Assembly (NCBI GenBank): GCA_020628865.1 | Contig: JAHDEJ010000008.1 | Coordinates: forward strand, 62,001 to 126,000 | Direction: 5' to 3' | Length of the DNA: 64,000 nucleotides | Origin: Acidimicrobiales bacterium | GTDB taxonomy: Bacteria > Actinomycetota > Acidimicrobiia > Acidimicrobiales > SHLQ01 | Shown here: piece by piece, positions 44,577-52,413 of the stretch | How positions within the stretch are numbered: position 1 is the stretch's first letter | How the letters are laid out: each line of letters starts with the position of its first letter | The notes under the pieces: generated by a model | The model's database searches: none | What the model saw: only the letters and a program-made list of their open reading frames with translations | Told to the model about the DNA's origin: nothing | Made by a program: the position numbers and the translations under genes

Positions 44577-44667
44577 ACTCTCTCCAGTTGCTGTCCGTGC
44601 CTGGGCTAGGTGTAGTATACACACAGCCAAGAGACGTTCTAGCTGGCCGAAAACTTGAGAGTTTTGC
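44577..44667. promoter_or_regulatory. Divergent hydrogenase promoter region with two inverted repeats
   Basis: This 91-base gap separates the hydrogenase structural operon (minus) from the regulator/maturation operon (plus). GTGTA-GTA-TACAC (44610-44622) contains TATACT in minus orientation, a good -10. AAAACT-TGAG-AGTTTT (44650-44665) lies directly before the plus-strand ATG. Either could bind the PadR or Cys/His-rich protein encoded next door. This is inference. Confidence 0.55.
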
Positions 44668-45153
44668 ATGAACCCTCCCGACGAAAACGCTTCGCTTGTC
44701 GCACCGAAATCGTCAGCGCTCCAGATGCTCTACTGGCGGAGCGAGATCCTTCAGGTCATGTATTGGCTGCGCGGCGAAGGCTTCGGCGACATCGTCGATG
44801 CACCGATGGTCGAACGCTTTCTCGGGGTCGAGGCCCGCAACGGTGTCGGCTACCTCGATCGCCTGGTCGAAGAGGGGTACCTCACGGTCGACGGATCGTT
44901 CTATGCGCTGTCCGAGTTCGGCTTGAAGCAGGGTGCTCGTGAGTTCGCCGATTCGTTCAGCGAGCTCACCAAGCCCGCCCACGGCGAGTGCAGCGACGAC
45001 TGCTGGTGCCACGCATCGGTCGACGAGGCCGACGCATGCATGGCGCATCGCATCGAGCACAACCACGCCATGGACCTGAAGCACGACCCCCACGGCCACA
45101 CGCACGATCACGGGCATGCGCACATTCACTCCGAGGACGGCCATGACCACTAA
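44668..45153 (+). CDS. HTH-like protein with Cys cluster and His-rich tail
   Basis: A 161-residue protein. Residues 19-100 look like a winged helix (QVMYWLRGEGFGDIVDAPMVERFLGVEARNGVGYLDRLVEEGYLTVDG). Then comes a metal-type cluster, Cys 108, 112, 114 and 124 (GECSDDCWCHAS), and a C-terminal tail with about a dozen His in 30 residues (HDPHGHTHDHGHAHIH) like those of HypB or SlyD. I infer a metal- or redox-sensing regulator with nickel storage. It is the first gene of the plus-strand hyp operon and overlaps the PadR gene by 11 bases. Confidence 0.7.
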   Translation: MNPPDENASLVAPKSSALQMLYWRSEILQVMYWLRGEGFGDIVDAPMVERFLGVEARNGVGYLDRLVEEGYLTVDGSFYALSEFGLKQGAREFADSFSELTKPAHGECSDDCWCHASVDEADACMAHRIEHNHAMDLKHDPHGHTHDHGHAHIHSEDGHDH

Positions 45154-45505
45154 CAACCCGTCGGTGTTGCCACGGCGCTTCCTGCGGCCGCTGCTGTTTC
45201 TGGGTCTGTCCCAGGCGGACCGTTCCTACGGCTACGAGCTGGCCGAGGCTGTCCGTGGCTTCGGGCTGAACATCGACATGGCCGGCGTCTACCGCGAGCT
45301 GCGGTCGATGGAACAGAAGGATCTGCTGAGCTCGGGGTGGGAGCCGTCGGACAATGGCCCGGACCGCCGGGTCTACATGGTCACCGATGCCGGCCGCGAA
45401 GCAATGGCTCAGGCGGTTGCCGACCTGGGGCTCGCTCGAGACCAGCTGTCCGCTGCGCTCGAGTCGGTCTCGGTGAACAACGCTGCCGCGAAGACTGCGG
45501 AATGA
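45143..45505 (+). CDS. PadR-family transcriptional regulator
   Basis: A 120-residue PadR-type winged helix (RPLLFLGLSQADRSYGYELAEAVRGFGLNIDMAGVYRELRSMEQKDLLSSGWE). The ATG at 45143 lies inside the end of the preceding gene. It probably regulates the divergent hydrogenase promoter. Its stop overlaps the CooC-like ATPase start (ATGA). Confidence 0.85.
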   Translation: MTTNNPSVLPRRFLRPLLFLGLSQADRSYGYELAEAVRGFGLNIDMAGVYRELRSMEQKDLLSSGWEPSDNGPDRRVYMVTDAGREAMAQAVADLGLARDQLSAALESVSVNNAAAKTAE

Positions 45506-46278
45506 AGCTCGCGGTCGCCGGCAAGGGCGGGGCAGGCAAGACCACGTTCTCTGCCACTGCGTCGCGGCTGCTCGCTCGGTCGGGCCGCGATGTCGTGGCG
45601 ATCGATGCCGACACCAACCCGAACCTGCACGCCGCGTTGGGGGTGTCGAACGAGGACATCCAGGCGGTTCCGTTTCCGCCCACCTCGCTCGTGTCCCGCT
45701 CGTTCAACGGGCCGATGCTCAACGAGCCGTTGGCCGAGGTGCTCGACCGCCATACCTTGGTTGCCCCCGACGGGGTGCGCCTGCTGCGGATGGGCATGCC
45801 CGAGCACGCCGACGAGGGTTGTTTGTGCTCGGCCCATGCCGTCGTGTCCGCCCTGTTGGGCGACCTCGATGCGCTGCCCGAGACGATCACCCTCATCGAC
45901 ATGGAAGCATCGCCCGAACACCTCAGTCGGGGCACCGCACGGGAAGCGAACGCACTCGTGCTCATCGCCGAGCCCTACTTCCGTTCGCTCGAAGCCGTGA
46001 AGCTGCAAGCCAAGCTCGCGGCCGAAACGAACATCGGGCGCGTTGTTGTCGTGGCCAACAAGTGCCGGTCCGACACGGACTTCGCCGGAATCAGCGAGTT
46101 CTGCAACAACTACGACCTCGATCTCATCGCCCGCATCCCGTGGGGCGACGAAGTGCTCGACGCCGACGCGGCAACCACTCCCCTCCTCGACTTCGCACCC
46201 GACAGCCCGGTCATCGAGGCTGTGCAGCAGGTGTGCGATCTCCTGACCCAATCCCTACCGACAGAGCAGGCCCCCTGA
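45502..46278 (+). CDS. CooC-family nickel-insertion-type ATPase (hydrogenase operon)
   Basis: A 258-residue MinD/CooC-type P-loop ATPase: deviant Walker A GKGGAGKTT (residues 7-15), IDADTNPNL switch, metal-binding C-x-C at Cys 107 and Cys 109 (GCLCSAH), IDMEASPEHLSRGT Walker-B region, and NKCRSD. CooC proteins bind Ni or Zn between two subunits and insert nickel into CO dehydrogenase. In this locus it sits where hypB would be expected, so it may deliver nickel to the hydrogenase. Confidence 0.85.
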   Translation: MKLAVAGKGGAGKTTFSATASRLLARSGRDVVAIDADTNPNLHAALGVSNEDIQAVPFPPTSLVSRSFNGPMLNEPLAEVLDRHTLVAPDGVRLLRMGMPEHADEGCLCSAHAVVSALLGDLDALPETITLIDMEASPEHLSRGTAREANALVLIAEPYFRSLEAVKLQAKLAAETNIGRVVVVANKCRSDTDFAGISEFCNNYDLDLIARIPWGDEVLDADAATTPLLDFAPDSPVIEAVQQVCDLLTQSLPTEQAP

Positions 46279-46565
46279 TGTGTGTTGGCATTCCAGCCCA
46301 AGTTGTCGAGATTCTCCCCGCCGAGCGGAAGATGGCCGTCGTCGAGGTCGAGGGTGTGCGCCGTGAGGTGAGCATCGTGATGGTGCTCGACGACGGGGTG
46401 CAGGTGGGCGACTGGGTGTTGCTGCACGTTGGCTTCGCCATGAGCGTCATCGACGAGGACGAGGCCAGGTCGCAGCTCGACTTCATGCGAATGCTGGGCG
46501 AGGCCTACGAGGAAGAGCTCGAGGCATTCAGCGCTCCGGTACCGGGTGCCGAGCCAACAGCGTGA
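46278..46565 (+). CDS. hypC: Hydrogenase maturation chaperone HypC/HupF
   Basis: A 95-residue HypC-family chaperone beginning MCVGIPAQVVEI; the second-position Cys is the essential one that holds Fe(CN)2CO with HypD. The beta-barrel core (VEGVRREVSIVMVLDDGVQVGDWVLLHVGFAMSVID) and the C-terminal acidic helix are normal. The ATG overlaps the ATPase stop by one base (TGATG). Confidence 0.93.
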   Translation: MCVGIPAQVVEILPAERKMAVVEVEGVRREVSIVMVLDDGVQVGDWVLLHVGFAMSVIDEDEARSQLDFMRMLGEAYEEELEAFSAPVPGAEPTA

Positions 46566-47599
46566 CGACGAGCACGCTCCCGGCTGAAGCGCTCGCTCTT
46601 GCGCGGACGTTCACGGCGGGCGGACGTCTCATCGTTTCGGCGCTCGATCGGCCGGACCATGCCCGCCACGTTGCGGTGGAGTTCGTGCACCCGGCGATCA
46701 CCGGAGCCAAGTCGCTCCCCTCGTTCGCTGTTGCTCCGGGCGACCTGGACCATGTCGTGCGCCCCGACGACGCGGTGCTCATCATCGAGTCCGCCGGCCT
46801 TGCCTTCGATCGCACGCTGCCCGCCAACGCACAGCTGTTGGTCACCGGGGCCGACCAGACCGAGCCCGAACTGGTGCGCTGGTATCACGTGTTGTGGGAG
46901 CTCGTGCAGCTTGGTCTGGAGCATCCCGGCCTCACCGGCGGGTCGGCCAGTGAAGGTGGCGACCCCACCAACTTCCTGTATCCCTTTCTCGACGCAGCCG
47001 AGGACGACGAGCCGGCACTGTTGGCGTCGATGACGAGCTCCGAGAGCGCCAAGCACACCGAATCGACCGAGCTCGCCGCCCAGACGATCGCCGCAAACGC
47101 AGCAGCCGTCGAAGCAATCGTCGAGCAGATCGGCACCGCGGTCGCCGCCGGCGGCACGGTGTTCAGCATCGGCAATGGCGGTAGCGCCTGCGATGCCGCC
47201 CAGCTCACCCGGTTGCTTCAAGCCAAGGGTGTGCGTGCGATGTCGTTGGCCGAAGACCCGGCGACGCTCACGGCGCTGGCGAACGACCTTGGTGTCGCCC
47301 GAATCTTCTCTCGTCAGGTCGACGCTTCGGTGCGGCCGGGCGACGTGGTCGTGTTGTTCAGCACGAGCGGTTCGTCGGCCAACCTGTTGTCGGTGCTCGA
47401 CCTGCAGGTGGCGTCCGAGCTCACGATCGTTGCGTGTGCCGGATACGGGGGCGGCCCCATGGCGGCGCATGAAAATGTCGACCATCAACTGATCATCGAC
47501 TCGTCGTCGGTCCATCGCATCCAAGAGGCACAGGGCGTGCTGATCAACGAGATCTGCGCCCGCATCAATTCGACCGCTTCACCGGAGGTTCACGCATGA
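46562..47599 (+). CDS. SIS-domain protein in hyp operon
   Basis: A 345-residue protein. Residues 1-165 form an N-terminal domain I do not recognise (phrases such as DALDRPDHARHVAVEF and DPTNFLYPFLDAA). The C-terminal part (about 175-340) is a phosphosugar-isomerase SIS domain of the GmhA type (FSIGNGGSACDAAQLTRLLQAKG, LFSTSGSSANLLSVLD, HRIQEAQGVLINEI). The start is GTG overlapping the hypC stop, and its stop overlaps hypD. It is wedged between two partner maturation genes, which implies a hydrogenase role not yet defined. Confidence 0.8.
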   Translation: MTTSTLPAEALALARTFTAGGRLIVSALDRPDHARHVAVEFVHPAITGAKSLPSFAVAPGDLDHVVRPDDAVLIIESAGLAFDRTLPANAQLLVTGADQTEPELVRWYHVLWELVQLGLEHPGLTGGSASEGGDPTNFLYPFLDAAEDDEPALLASMTSSESAKHTESTELAAQTIAANAAAVEAIVEQIGTAVAAGGTVFSIGNGGSACDAAQLTRLLQAKGVRAMSLAEDPATLTALANDLGVARIFSRQVDASVRPGDVVVLFSTSGSSANLLSVLDLQVASELTIVACAGYGGGPMAAHENVDHQLIIDSSSVHRIQEAQGVLINEICARINSTASPEVHA

Positions 47600-48723
47600 A
47601 GTTCGTCAGCGAATTCCGAGACCCGGAAGCGGCCAAGATCCTCATCGCCGAGATCGAGGAGCTCGCCGCAGATCAACCGGCCCGCAAGTTCATGGAGGCG
47701 TGCGGCGGCCACACCCACGCCATCTACCGCCACGGCATCGAGTCGCTGCTGCCGGAGAGCATCGAGATGGTGCACGGTCCCGGCTGCCCCGTGTGCGTGA
47801 TTCCCATGGGGCGCATCGACGACGCCATTTCGATCGCCGAACAGGACGGCGTGACCATGTGTTGCTTCGGTGACCTCATGCGTGTTCCCGGCGGTTCGAG
47901 CACGTTGCTCGAAGCGAAGGCCAAGGGCGCCGACATTCGGGTCGTCTACTCCCCGCTCGATGCGCTCGCCATCGCCGAAAACGAACCCGACCGCAACGTG
48001 GTGTTCTTCGCCGTCGGGTTCGAGACCACGGCTCCCTCCACGGCAATCACCGTCATGCAGGCACGGGAGCGCAACGTGGAGAACTTCTCGATCTTCTGCA
48101 ACCACGTGACCATCGTTCCGCCGATGAAGGCGATCCTCGATTCGCCCGGCATGGAGCTCGACGGGTTCCTCGGCCCCGGCCACGTGAGCACCGTGATCGG
48201 CACCGGCCCGTACCAGTTCGTGTCTCGCGAATACGGCCTGCCCTTGGTGACCACCGGTTTCGAACCGGTCGACATTCTCCAGGGTGTCGCCATGCTGCTG
48301 CGCCAGCTGGCCGAGGGTCGGGCGGAAGTCGAGAACCAGTACAAGCGAGTGGTGCGCGACAGCGGGAACCCGGCTGCGCTGAGGATGTTGGGCGAGGTGT
48401 TCGAGCTTCGCCCACACTTCGAGTGGCGTGGCCTTGGGTTCATCGCCCAGTCCGCGCTGTCGCTGCGCGACGAGTTCGCCGGCTTCGATGCCGAGAAGCA
48501 CTTCGCGCTTCCCGGTGTGCGGGTGGCCGACCCGAAGGCCTGCCAGTGCGGCGAGGTACTCAAGGGTGCCATCCGCCCGTGGGAGTGCAAAGTCTTCGGC
48601 ACTGCGTGCACTCCGGAAACGCCGATCGGCACGTGCATGGTGTCGTCGGAGGGTGCGTGCGCCGCGTACTTCAACTACGGCCGGTTCCGGGCCAAGAAGC
48701 GCATCCCGGTGACGAGCACATGA
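47596..48723 (+). CDS. hypD: Hydrogenase maturation protein HypD
   Basis: A 375-residue HypD. Conserved blocks: FMEACGGHTHAIYRHGI about residue 34, HGPGCPVCVIP about 60, GFETTAPSTA, CNHVTIVPPMKAIL, GFLGPGHVSTVIG, and the 4Fe-4S Cys motif with CQCGEVLKG...ECKVFGTACTP near the end. It assembles the Fe(CN)2CO unit with HypC and HypE. Coupled to both neighbours by ATGA overlaps. Confidence 0.95.
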   Translation: MKFVSEFRDPEAAKILIAEIEELAADQPARKFMEACGGHTHAIYRHGIESLLPESIEMVHGPGCPVCVIPMGRIDDAISIAEQDGVTMCCFGDLMRVPGGSSTLLEAKAKGADIRVVYSPLDALAIAENEPDRNVVFFAVGFETTAPSTAITVMQARERNVENFSIFCNHVTIVPPMKAILDSPGMELDGFLGPGHVSTVIGTGPYQFVSREYGLPLVTTGFEPVDILQGVAMLLRQLAEGRAEVENQYKRVVRDSGNPAALRMLGEVFELRPHFEWRGLGFIAQSALSLRDEFAGFDAEKHFALPGVRVADPKACQCGEVLKGAIRPWECKVFGTACTPETPIGTCMVSSEGACAAYFNYGRFRAKKRIPVTST

Positions 48724-49802
48724 GCTCCGAAGACTCCCGCAAAGAAGCGCTCGCACGTATCGAGGCGTGGCGCCTGCGGCCATCGAAGATGACCGACGAG
48801 GTCATCACCATGGCGCACGGCGCCGGCGGCAAGGCCAGCCAGGCGCTGACCGACGCCGTGTTCCGCAGCGCCTACGGCGGCGACGAACTGGACCGTCTCG
48901 ACGACGGTGCCGTGCTCGACGTGCCCGAAGGCAAACGTGTCGTCTTCACGACCGACGCGTTCGTCGTCACCCCACGCACGTTCCTCGGCGGGTCGATCGG
49001 CGACCTTGCCGTCAACGGCACCGTCAACGACCTCGCCGTCATGGGGGCAACGCCCACGTGGCTGTCGGTGGCGGTCGTGCTCGAGGAGGGCTTTCCGCTC
49101 GACGAGCTCCGGGAGCTCGTGGCCGACGTGGCGACCGCGGCCGCCGCCGCCAATGTCACCGTCGTGGCCGGCGACACGAAGGTCGTCGAGCGGGGCGCCG
49201 CCGATGGCTGCTACTTCACCACCAGCGGCATCGGCCTCCGGGACGCCTCACTCTCCATGGGTGCCGAACAGGTGCAGCTGGGCGACGCCGTCATCATCTC
49301 CGGCACCTTCGGCGACCACGGCATGGCCGTCATGCTCGCCCGCGGCGACCTCGCCCTCGATGCCGACGTGAGCTCGGACACCGCATCGATCCACCAGGCC
49401 ACCGCCGCACTGCTCGACGCAGTGCCCGAGACCCGCTGGATGCGCGACCCCACCCGCGGCGGCGTCGCCTCGGCGTGCAACGAGCTCGCCGTCGCAGCGA
49501 ACGTCGGCGTCTCACTGTTCGAGGAAGCGTTCCCCGTGCTCCCGCCGGTCTCGGGTGCCTGCGAGCTCCTCGGCCTCGACCCGCTCTACGTCGCCAACGA
49601 AGGCAAGTTCATCGCCGTCGTCCCCGCCGACAGGGTCGACGCTGCCCTCGGATCCATGCGCTCGGTCGACGTATCAGCCCAAGCAACCGTCATCGGCGAG
49701 ATCAACGACGAACACCCCGGCATGGTCGTCGCCCACACCCCTTTCGGCGGGAGCCGGATCGTGGACATGCTCGTCGGCGCACCGCTACCGCGGATCTGTT
49801 GA
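48720..49802 (+). CDS. hypE: Carbamoyl dehydratase HypE
   Basis: A 360-residue AIR-synthase-fold enzyme: AHGAGGKASQALTDAVF, VFTTDAFVV, GSIGDLAVNGTVNDLAVMGATP, VAGDTKVVERG, DPTRGGVAS, and the C-terminal PRIC with the Cys that carries the thiocarboxamide converted to thiocyanate. It supplies CN ligands with HypF. Last gene of the hyp operon; about 130 bases without a gene follow. Confidence 0.95.
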   Translation: MSSEDSRKEALARIEAWRLRPSKMTDEVITMAHGAGGKASQALTDAVFRSAYGGDELDRLDDGAVLDVPEGKRVVFTTDAFVVTPRTFLGGSIGDLAVNGTVNDLAVMGATPTWLSVAVVLEEGFPLDELRELVADVATAAAAANVTVVAGDTKVVERGAADGCYFTTSGIGLRDASLSMGAEQVQLGDAVIISGTFGDHGMAVMLARGDLALDADVSSDTASIHQATAALLDAVPETRWMRDPTRGGVASACNELAVAANVGVSLFEEAFPVLPPVSGACELLGLDPLYVANEGKFIAVVPADRVDAALGSMRSVDVSAQATVIGEINDEHPGMVVAHTPFGGSRIVDMLVGAPLPRIC

Positions 49803-49882
49803 AAACTCAAGGAGTCGGCAACCCGATCCCTCCGGTAGGTCCCGAACGCGCTCATGGCGACCAGTTGTCACACCCCTTCGAC

Positions 49883-49898
49883 ATACTCAGGTCAGTAT
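49883..49898. promoter_or_regulatory. Inverted repeat upstream of DUF4365 gene
   Basis: ATACT, six bases CAGGTC, AGTAT forms a perfect inverted repeat about 40 bases before the ATG of the DUF4365 gene. It lies in AT-richer DNA than the flanking hyp genes and could be an operator of the two-gene islet. There is no further support. Confidence 0.35.
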
Positions 49899-49939
49899 CG
49901 GCTTGTCTTCTCTGAGCCAATGGATGCCATACTCACGTG

Positions 49940-50455
49940 ATGGCTCAAGCGGCGAACCGTGGACACCCAACTCTCACAAAAGAACAGTTCTCACTATCCT
50001 TTGTGAGAGCGATAGTAAGTGCAGCTGGATGCACCATGGCACAAATCGAGATCGACAACGACAAGATCGACTTCATGGTTCGGCCACAGAAGTCAGGTCC
50101 GAATCAGCAAGGTTTGCGTGCCCCTGTCATTGATGTCCAGCTCAAGGCAACATCGTCGCCCAACTATTCCAACTCGCACTTCAACTTCGACCTAGACGTT
50201 GATTCGTATAACTCTCTTGTGGGGGAAGATCGCCACCTGCCACCATTTCTCTTTGTGGTCGTCGTACCAACATCACAACACGATTGGATAGTGGCGTCAG
50301 AAAACGAACTGGCACTTCGACACCAAGGTTTCTGGTTTCCGATGTCGGGACTGCAGGTCTCAACCAATGCGAAAACCGAACGAGTGAAGATTCCACTGAG
50401 CAATCGCCTCAGTCCCCGAGCGGTAGCCGTCATCCTGGACGGGGTGCAGCGATGA
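49940..50455 (+). CDS. DUF4365 protein, PD-(D/E)xK/QxK nuclease-like
   Basis: A 171-residue protein. A predicted nuclease core is visible: Asp 44 in DKIDFMV, then VIDVQLKA with Gln 67-x-Lys 69, the Q-x-K variant of the PD-(D/E)xK signature found in Mrr-like proteins and DUF4365. Codon use is AT-richer than in neighbours, suggesting acquisition. The ATG at 49940 follows a GTG at 49937. It overlaps the next gene by four bases; the two form a self-contained pair that may be a defence or toxin module. Confidence 0.65.
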   Translation: MAQAANRGHPTLTKEQFSLSFVRAIVSAAGCTMAQIEIDNDKIDFMVRPQKSGPNQQGLRAPVIDVQLKATSSPNYSNSHFNFDLDVDSYNSLVGEDRHLPPFLFVVVVPTSQHDWIVASENELALRHQGFWFPMSGLQVSTNAKTERVKIPLSNRLSPRAVAVILDGVQR

Positions 50456-51582
50456 GCGAGTCAACAGCGCTTGAACAGTACCTGCTCTCTCTCGGCTGGA
50501 CCTCGGGCGATCCTGCAGATCTTCGAGAGTGGTTTAGCGAAGACGGAGACGTTGTCGTTGTTCCACACAAACAGGAATACGCGGACTACCGCAGGGTAAT
50601 GTCCCACACAAAGTCCGAGTTGGAGTCGATACTGGGCGTAAGCCGAACGTTCCTGGATTCGGTCACACAACTCGCTAGTTCGGATGTAATCGACGTGCAT
50701 GCGTTTCCCACGCTGCGACGACCGGCGTACGCTTTCGATGCCATACTCGAGCTGCTTGAGTCCACAAGAGCAAGCTTCACCCTTGCTGCTCGATCTCTCA
50801 CCAAACCGGCCATCCTCTATGGTGGCGGCTCTGTTGGCAAGGATGCTACCGAGTACTTAAAGGATCTGCGCATCGGGTTCTCACAACCAGGAAGCTATTC
50901 ATTCCCAGTATTTGCTCCGCTCGGACTCGAAAAACTCAAGAGTCGCACCGAGGAGATGGACGGCCAGAACGCAATTCCAGAAGCGGCAGCCGTAGAGACT
51001 TACGAACGACGCGTAACGCTACGAATGCTCGATTCTGTCCGCGAAACAACCGTTCTCGCGGAAGAAGCTTCCGAAAGCGGTCTCAGCGTATTCGACGAGG
51101 CGTACGTCAACGGTGTTTCGTCCAACCTGTGCGAAGCGATCGATGGGATGTTCGTTGACGGCTACTTCTCTGCAGTCGAAATTCGGCCTCGCCTAGCCGT
51201 CGAGATCACCTCCCAACCTCGCTCTATCATCAGAGTCGAAGCGTCTCGCGCCCCTGTTCTGAAGGAAGCCGCCTCCCACCTTCGAGAGCTCTCCAAGAGA
51301 GTTGAGCCGACGACGGTAACCGGCAGAGTTACGGACTTGCACCGGAGCACTCCTGGGACAGATGAGAGCGTCTCGGTGACGACCCTCTTGGGCGGGAAGC
51401 GCAGAGTTGTCCAGATGGAGCTCGATCCGGCCCAGTATCAGCAAGCGATTCGGGCGCATGACACCACTTCGACCGTGATTGCCCGAGGGGAGTTGTCAAA
51501 GAGAGGAACGCGCTCTTGGCTCGAGAACGTCTCGTCTTTCGCAATCGTCGACGACGCAACGCTGCCGGGCACAAATACCTAG
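50452..51582 (+). CDS. Uncharacterised partner of the DUF4365 protein
   Basis: A 376-residue soluble protein I do not recognise. There is no membrane segment or Walker motif; GGGSVGKDATEY about residue 123 only loosely recalls a P-loop. The C-terminal 75 residues (VTGRVTDLHRSTPGTDESVSV...SRSW-LENVSSFAIVDD) look like a small beta domain. It is coupled to the DUF4365 gene by an ATGA overlap and has the same AT-richer codon use. Function is unknown. Confidence 0.55.
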   Translation: MSESTALEQYLLSLGWTSGDPADLREWFSEDGDVVVVPHKQEYADYRRVMSHTKSELESILGVSRTFLDSVTQLASSDVIDVHAFPTLRRPAYAFDAILELLESTRASFTLAARSLTKPAILYGGGSVGKDATEYLKDLRIGFSQPGSYSFPVFAPLGLEKLKSRTEEMDGQNAIPEAAAVETYERRVTLRMLDSVRETTVLAEEASESGLSVFDEAYVNGVSSNLCEAIDGMFVDGYFSAVEIRPRLAVEITSQPRSIIRVEASRAPVLKEAASHLRELSKRVEPTTVTGRVTDLHRSTPGTDESVSVTTLLGGKRRVVQMELDPAQYQQAIRAHDTTSTVIARGELSKRGTRSWLENVSSFAIVDDATLPGTNT

Positions 51583-51647
51583 AGGGTCACGGGAACTTAG
51601 GCATAGCGGGCCCTCCCGGCCATGCCCCGCTCAACCGATCCGAACAC

Positions 51648-51985
51648 CTTCAAGGCCCAGCGAGTCGACCAACTTCTCGACCGCATCCCAGACATCCGGC
51701 GCGATTGCGCGGTCAAGGGGTTCGCCTCGGCGGTCGGCGGCGACGAGGTCGGCGGTGGGGGGGATGACGACGTTGGGCGGGACGTCGTGTCGCTCGCACA
51801 GTTCCTCGATCGTCAGGCGGGCGCCGTCAGAATCGGCCTTGTTGCCGACGCCGATCCGGCGCTCGATGCCGGCGTCCATGTCGATGATCGTGTCGTCGGT
51901 TTCGGACTGCAGCGCCTGACCGCTCGGCCCTTCACGCGGGCGCGGCCACCGCACGGGCACCCGGCGCCGGCTTCGTCGACGTAGC
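51648..51985 (-). pseudogene. Decayed duplicate of the CooC-like ATPase gene (55782-56543)
   Basis: This stretch encodes on the minus strand a C-terminal half nearly the same as the ATPase at 55782-56543 (ADRRGEPLDRAIAPDVWDAV, EKLVDSLGLE). An internal block of about 120 bases is missing; the join lies at a short repeated GCTCGATGCC/GTTCGATGCC. Beyond about 51925 the homology (VDEAGAGCPCGGRA) continues in another frame. There is no P-loop. It cannot make a working ATPase. Confidence 0.85.
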
Positions 51986-52041
51986 GACCACCATCTGCCT
52001 GCGACGCGATCGAGCGCGGTGACAACGACCTGCCGGCTAGC

Positions 52042-52204
52042 TCGTTCTAGGCGTTCGTTGGCGAGGCTGGTAGGCGAGCATCTTTGCTCTCGGTGAACGC
52101 TTGCCCGTGCTGACTCGTCCAGTTCGCAATCGTTTCGAGCACCGGGAGGAGCGTGTGTGCGGTGTCGGTGATGTCGTACTCGACCCGCGGCGGAATCTCA
52201 TTGA
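52042..52204 (-). pseudogene. Fragment copy of the HxlR gene (53816-54202)
   Basis: 163 bases here match 53811-53973 with four mismatches by direct comparison, covering the C-terminal part of the HxlR regulator including its stop. Similarity decays over the next ~35 bases. It lies directly beside the CooC fragment, in the same orientation as the intact gene. Confidence 0.9.
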
Positions 52205-52295
52205 TTGGTGTTCCAGGCCCTCGCGTTGGTAGCGGCGCAGGGTTAAGAACCCACGACCTGCGGGGTCTGGGCCCGACGAGACCTGATCTCAGACC

Positions 52296-52370
52296 GGAAT
52301 AGCTTCGAGTCCAAGCGAGTCGATGATCGTGTCATCGGTTCGGGCCGCGGCGCCTGACCGAGCAAGGCCT
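52296..52370 (-). pseudogene. Second, shorter relic of the CooC-like gene
   Basis: About 75 bases are a patchwork of two separate parts of the 55782-56543 gene: its 3' end (AGCTTCGAGTCCAAGCGAGT-like) joined to the segment encoding SETDDTIIDM, with small indels. It carries a larger deletion than the copy at 51648-51985. The rest of 52205-52413 shows no gene I can support. Confidence 0.65.
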
Positions 52371-52413
52371 AGACGAAGGCGTTTTCAGCACCGTCACGCG
52401 CACGCCGTGCCGC

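Noticed and set aside
51631-51960. Functional short CooC-like protein
   Set aside because: It lacks the P-loop and has an internal deletion and a frame change relative to the intact gene at 55782-56543.
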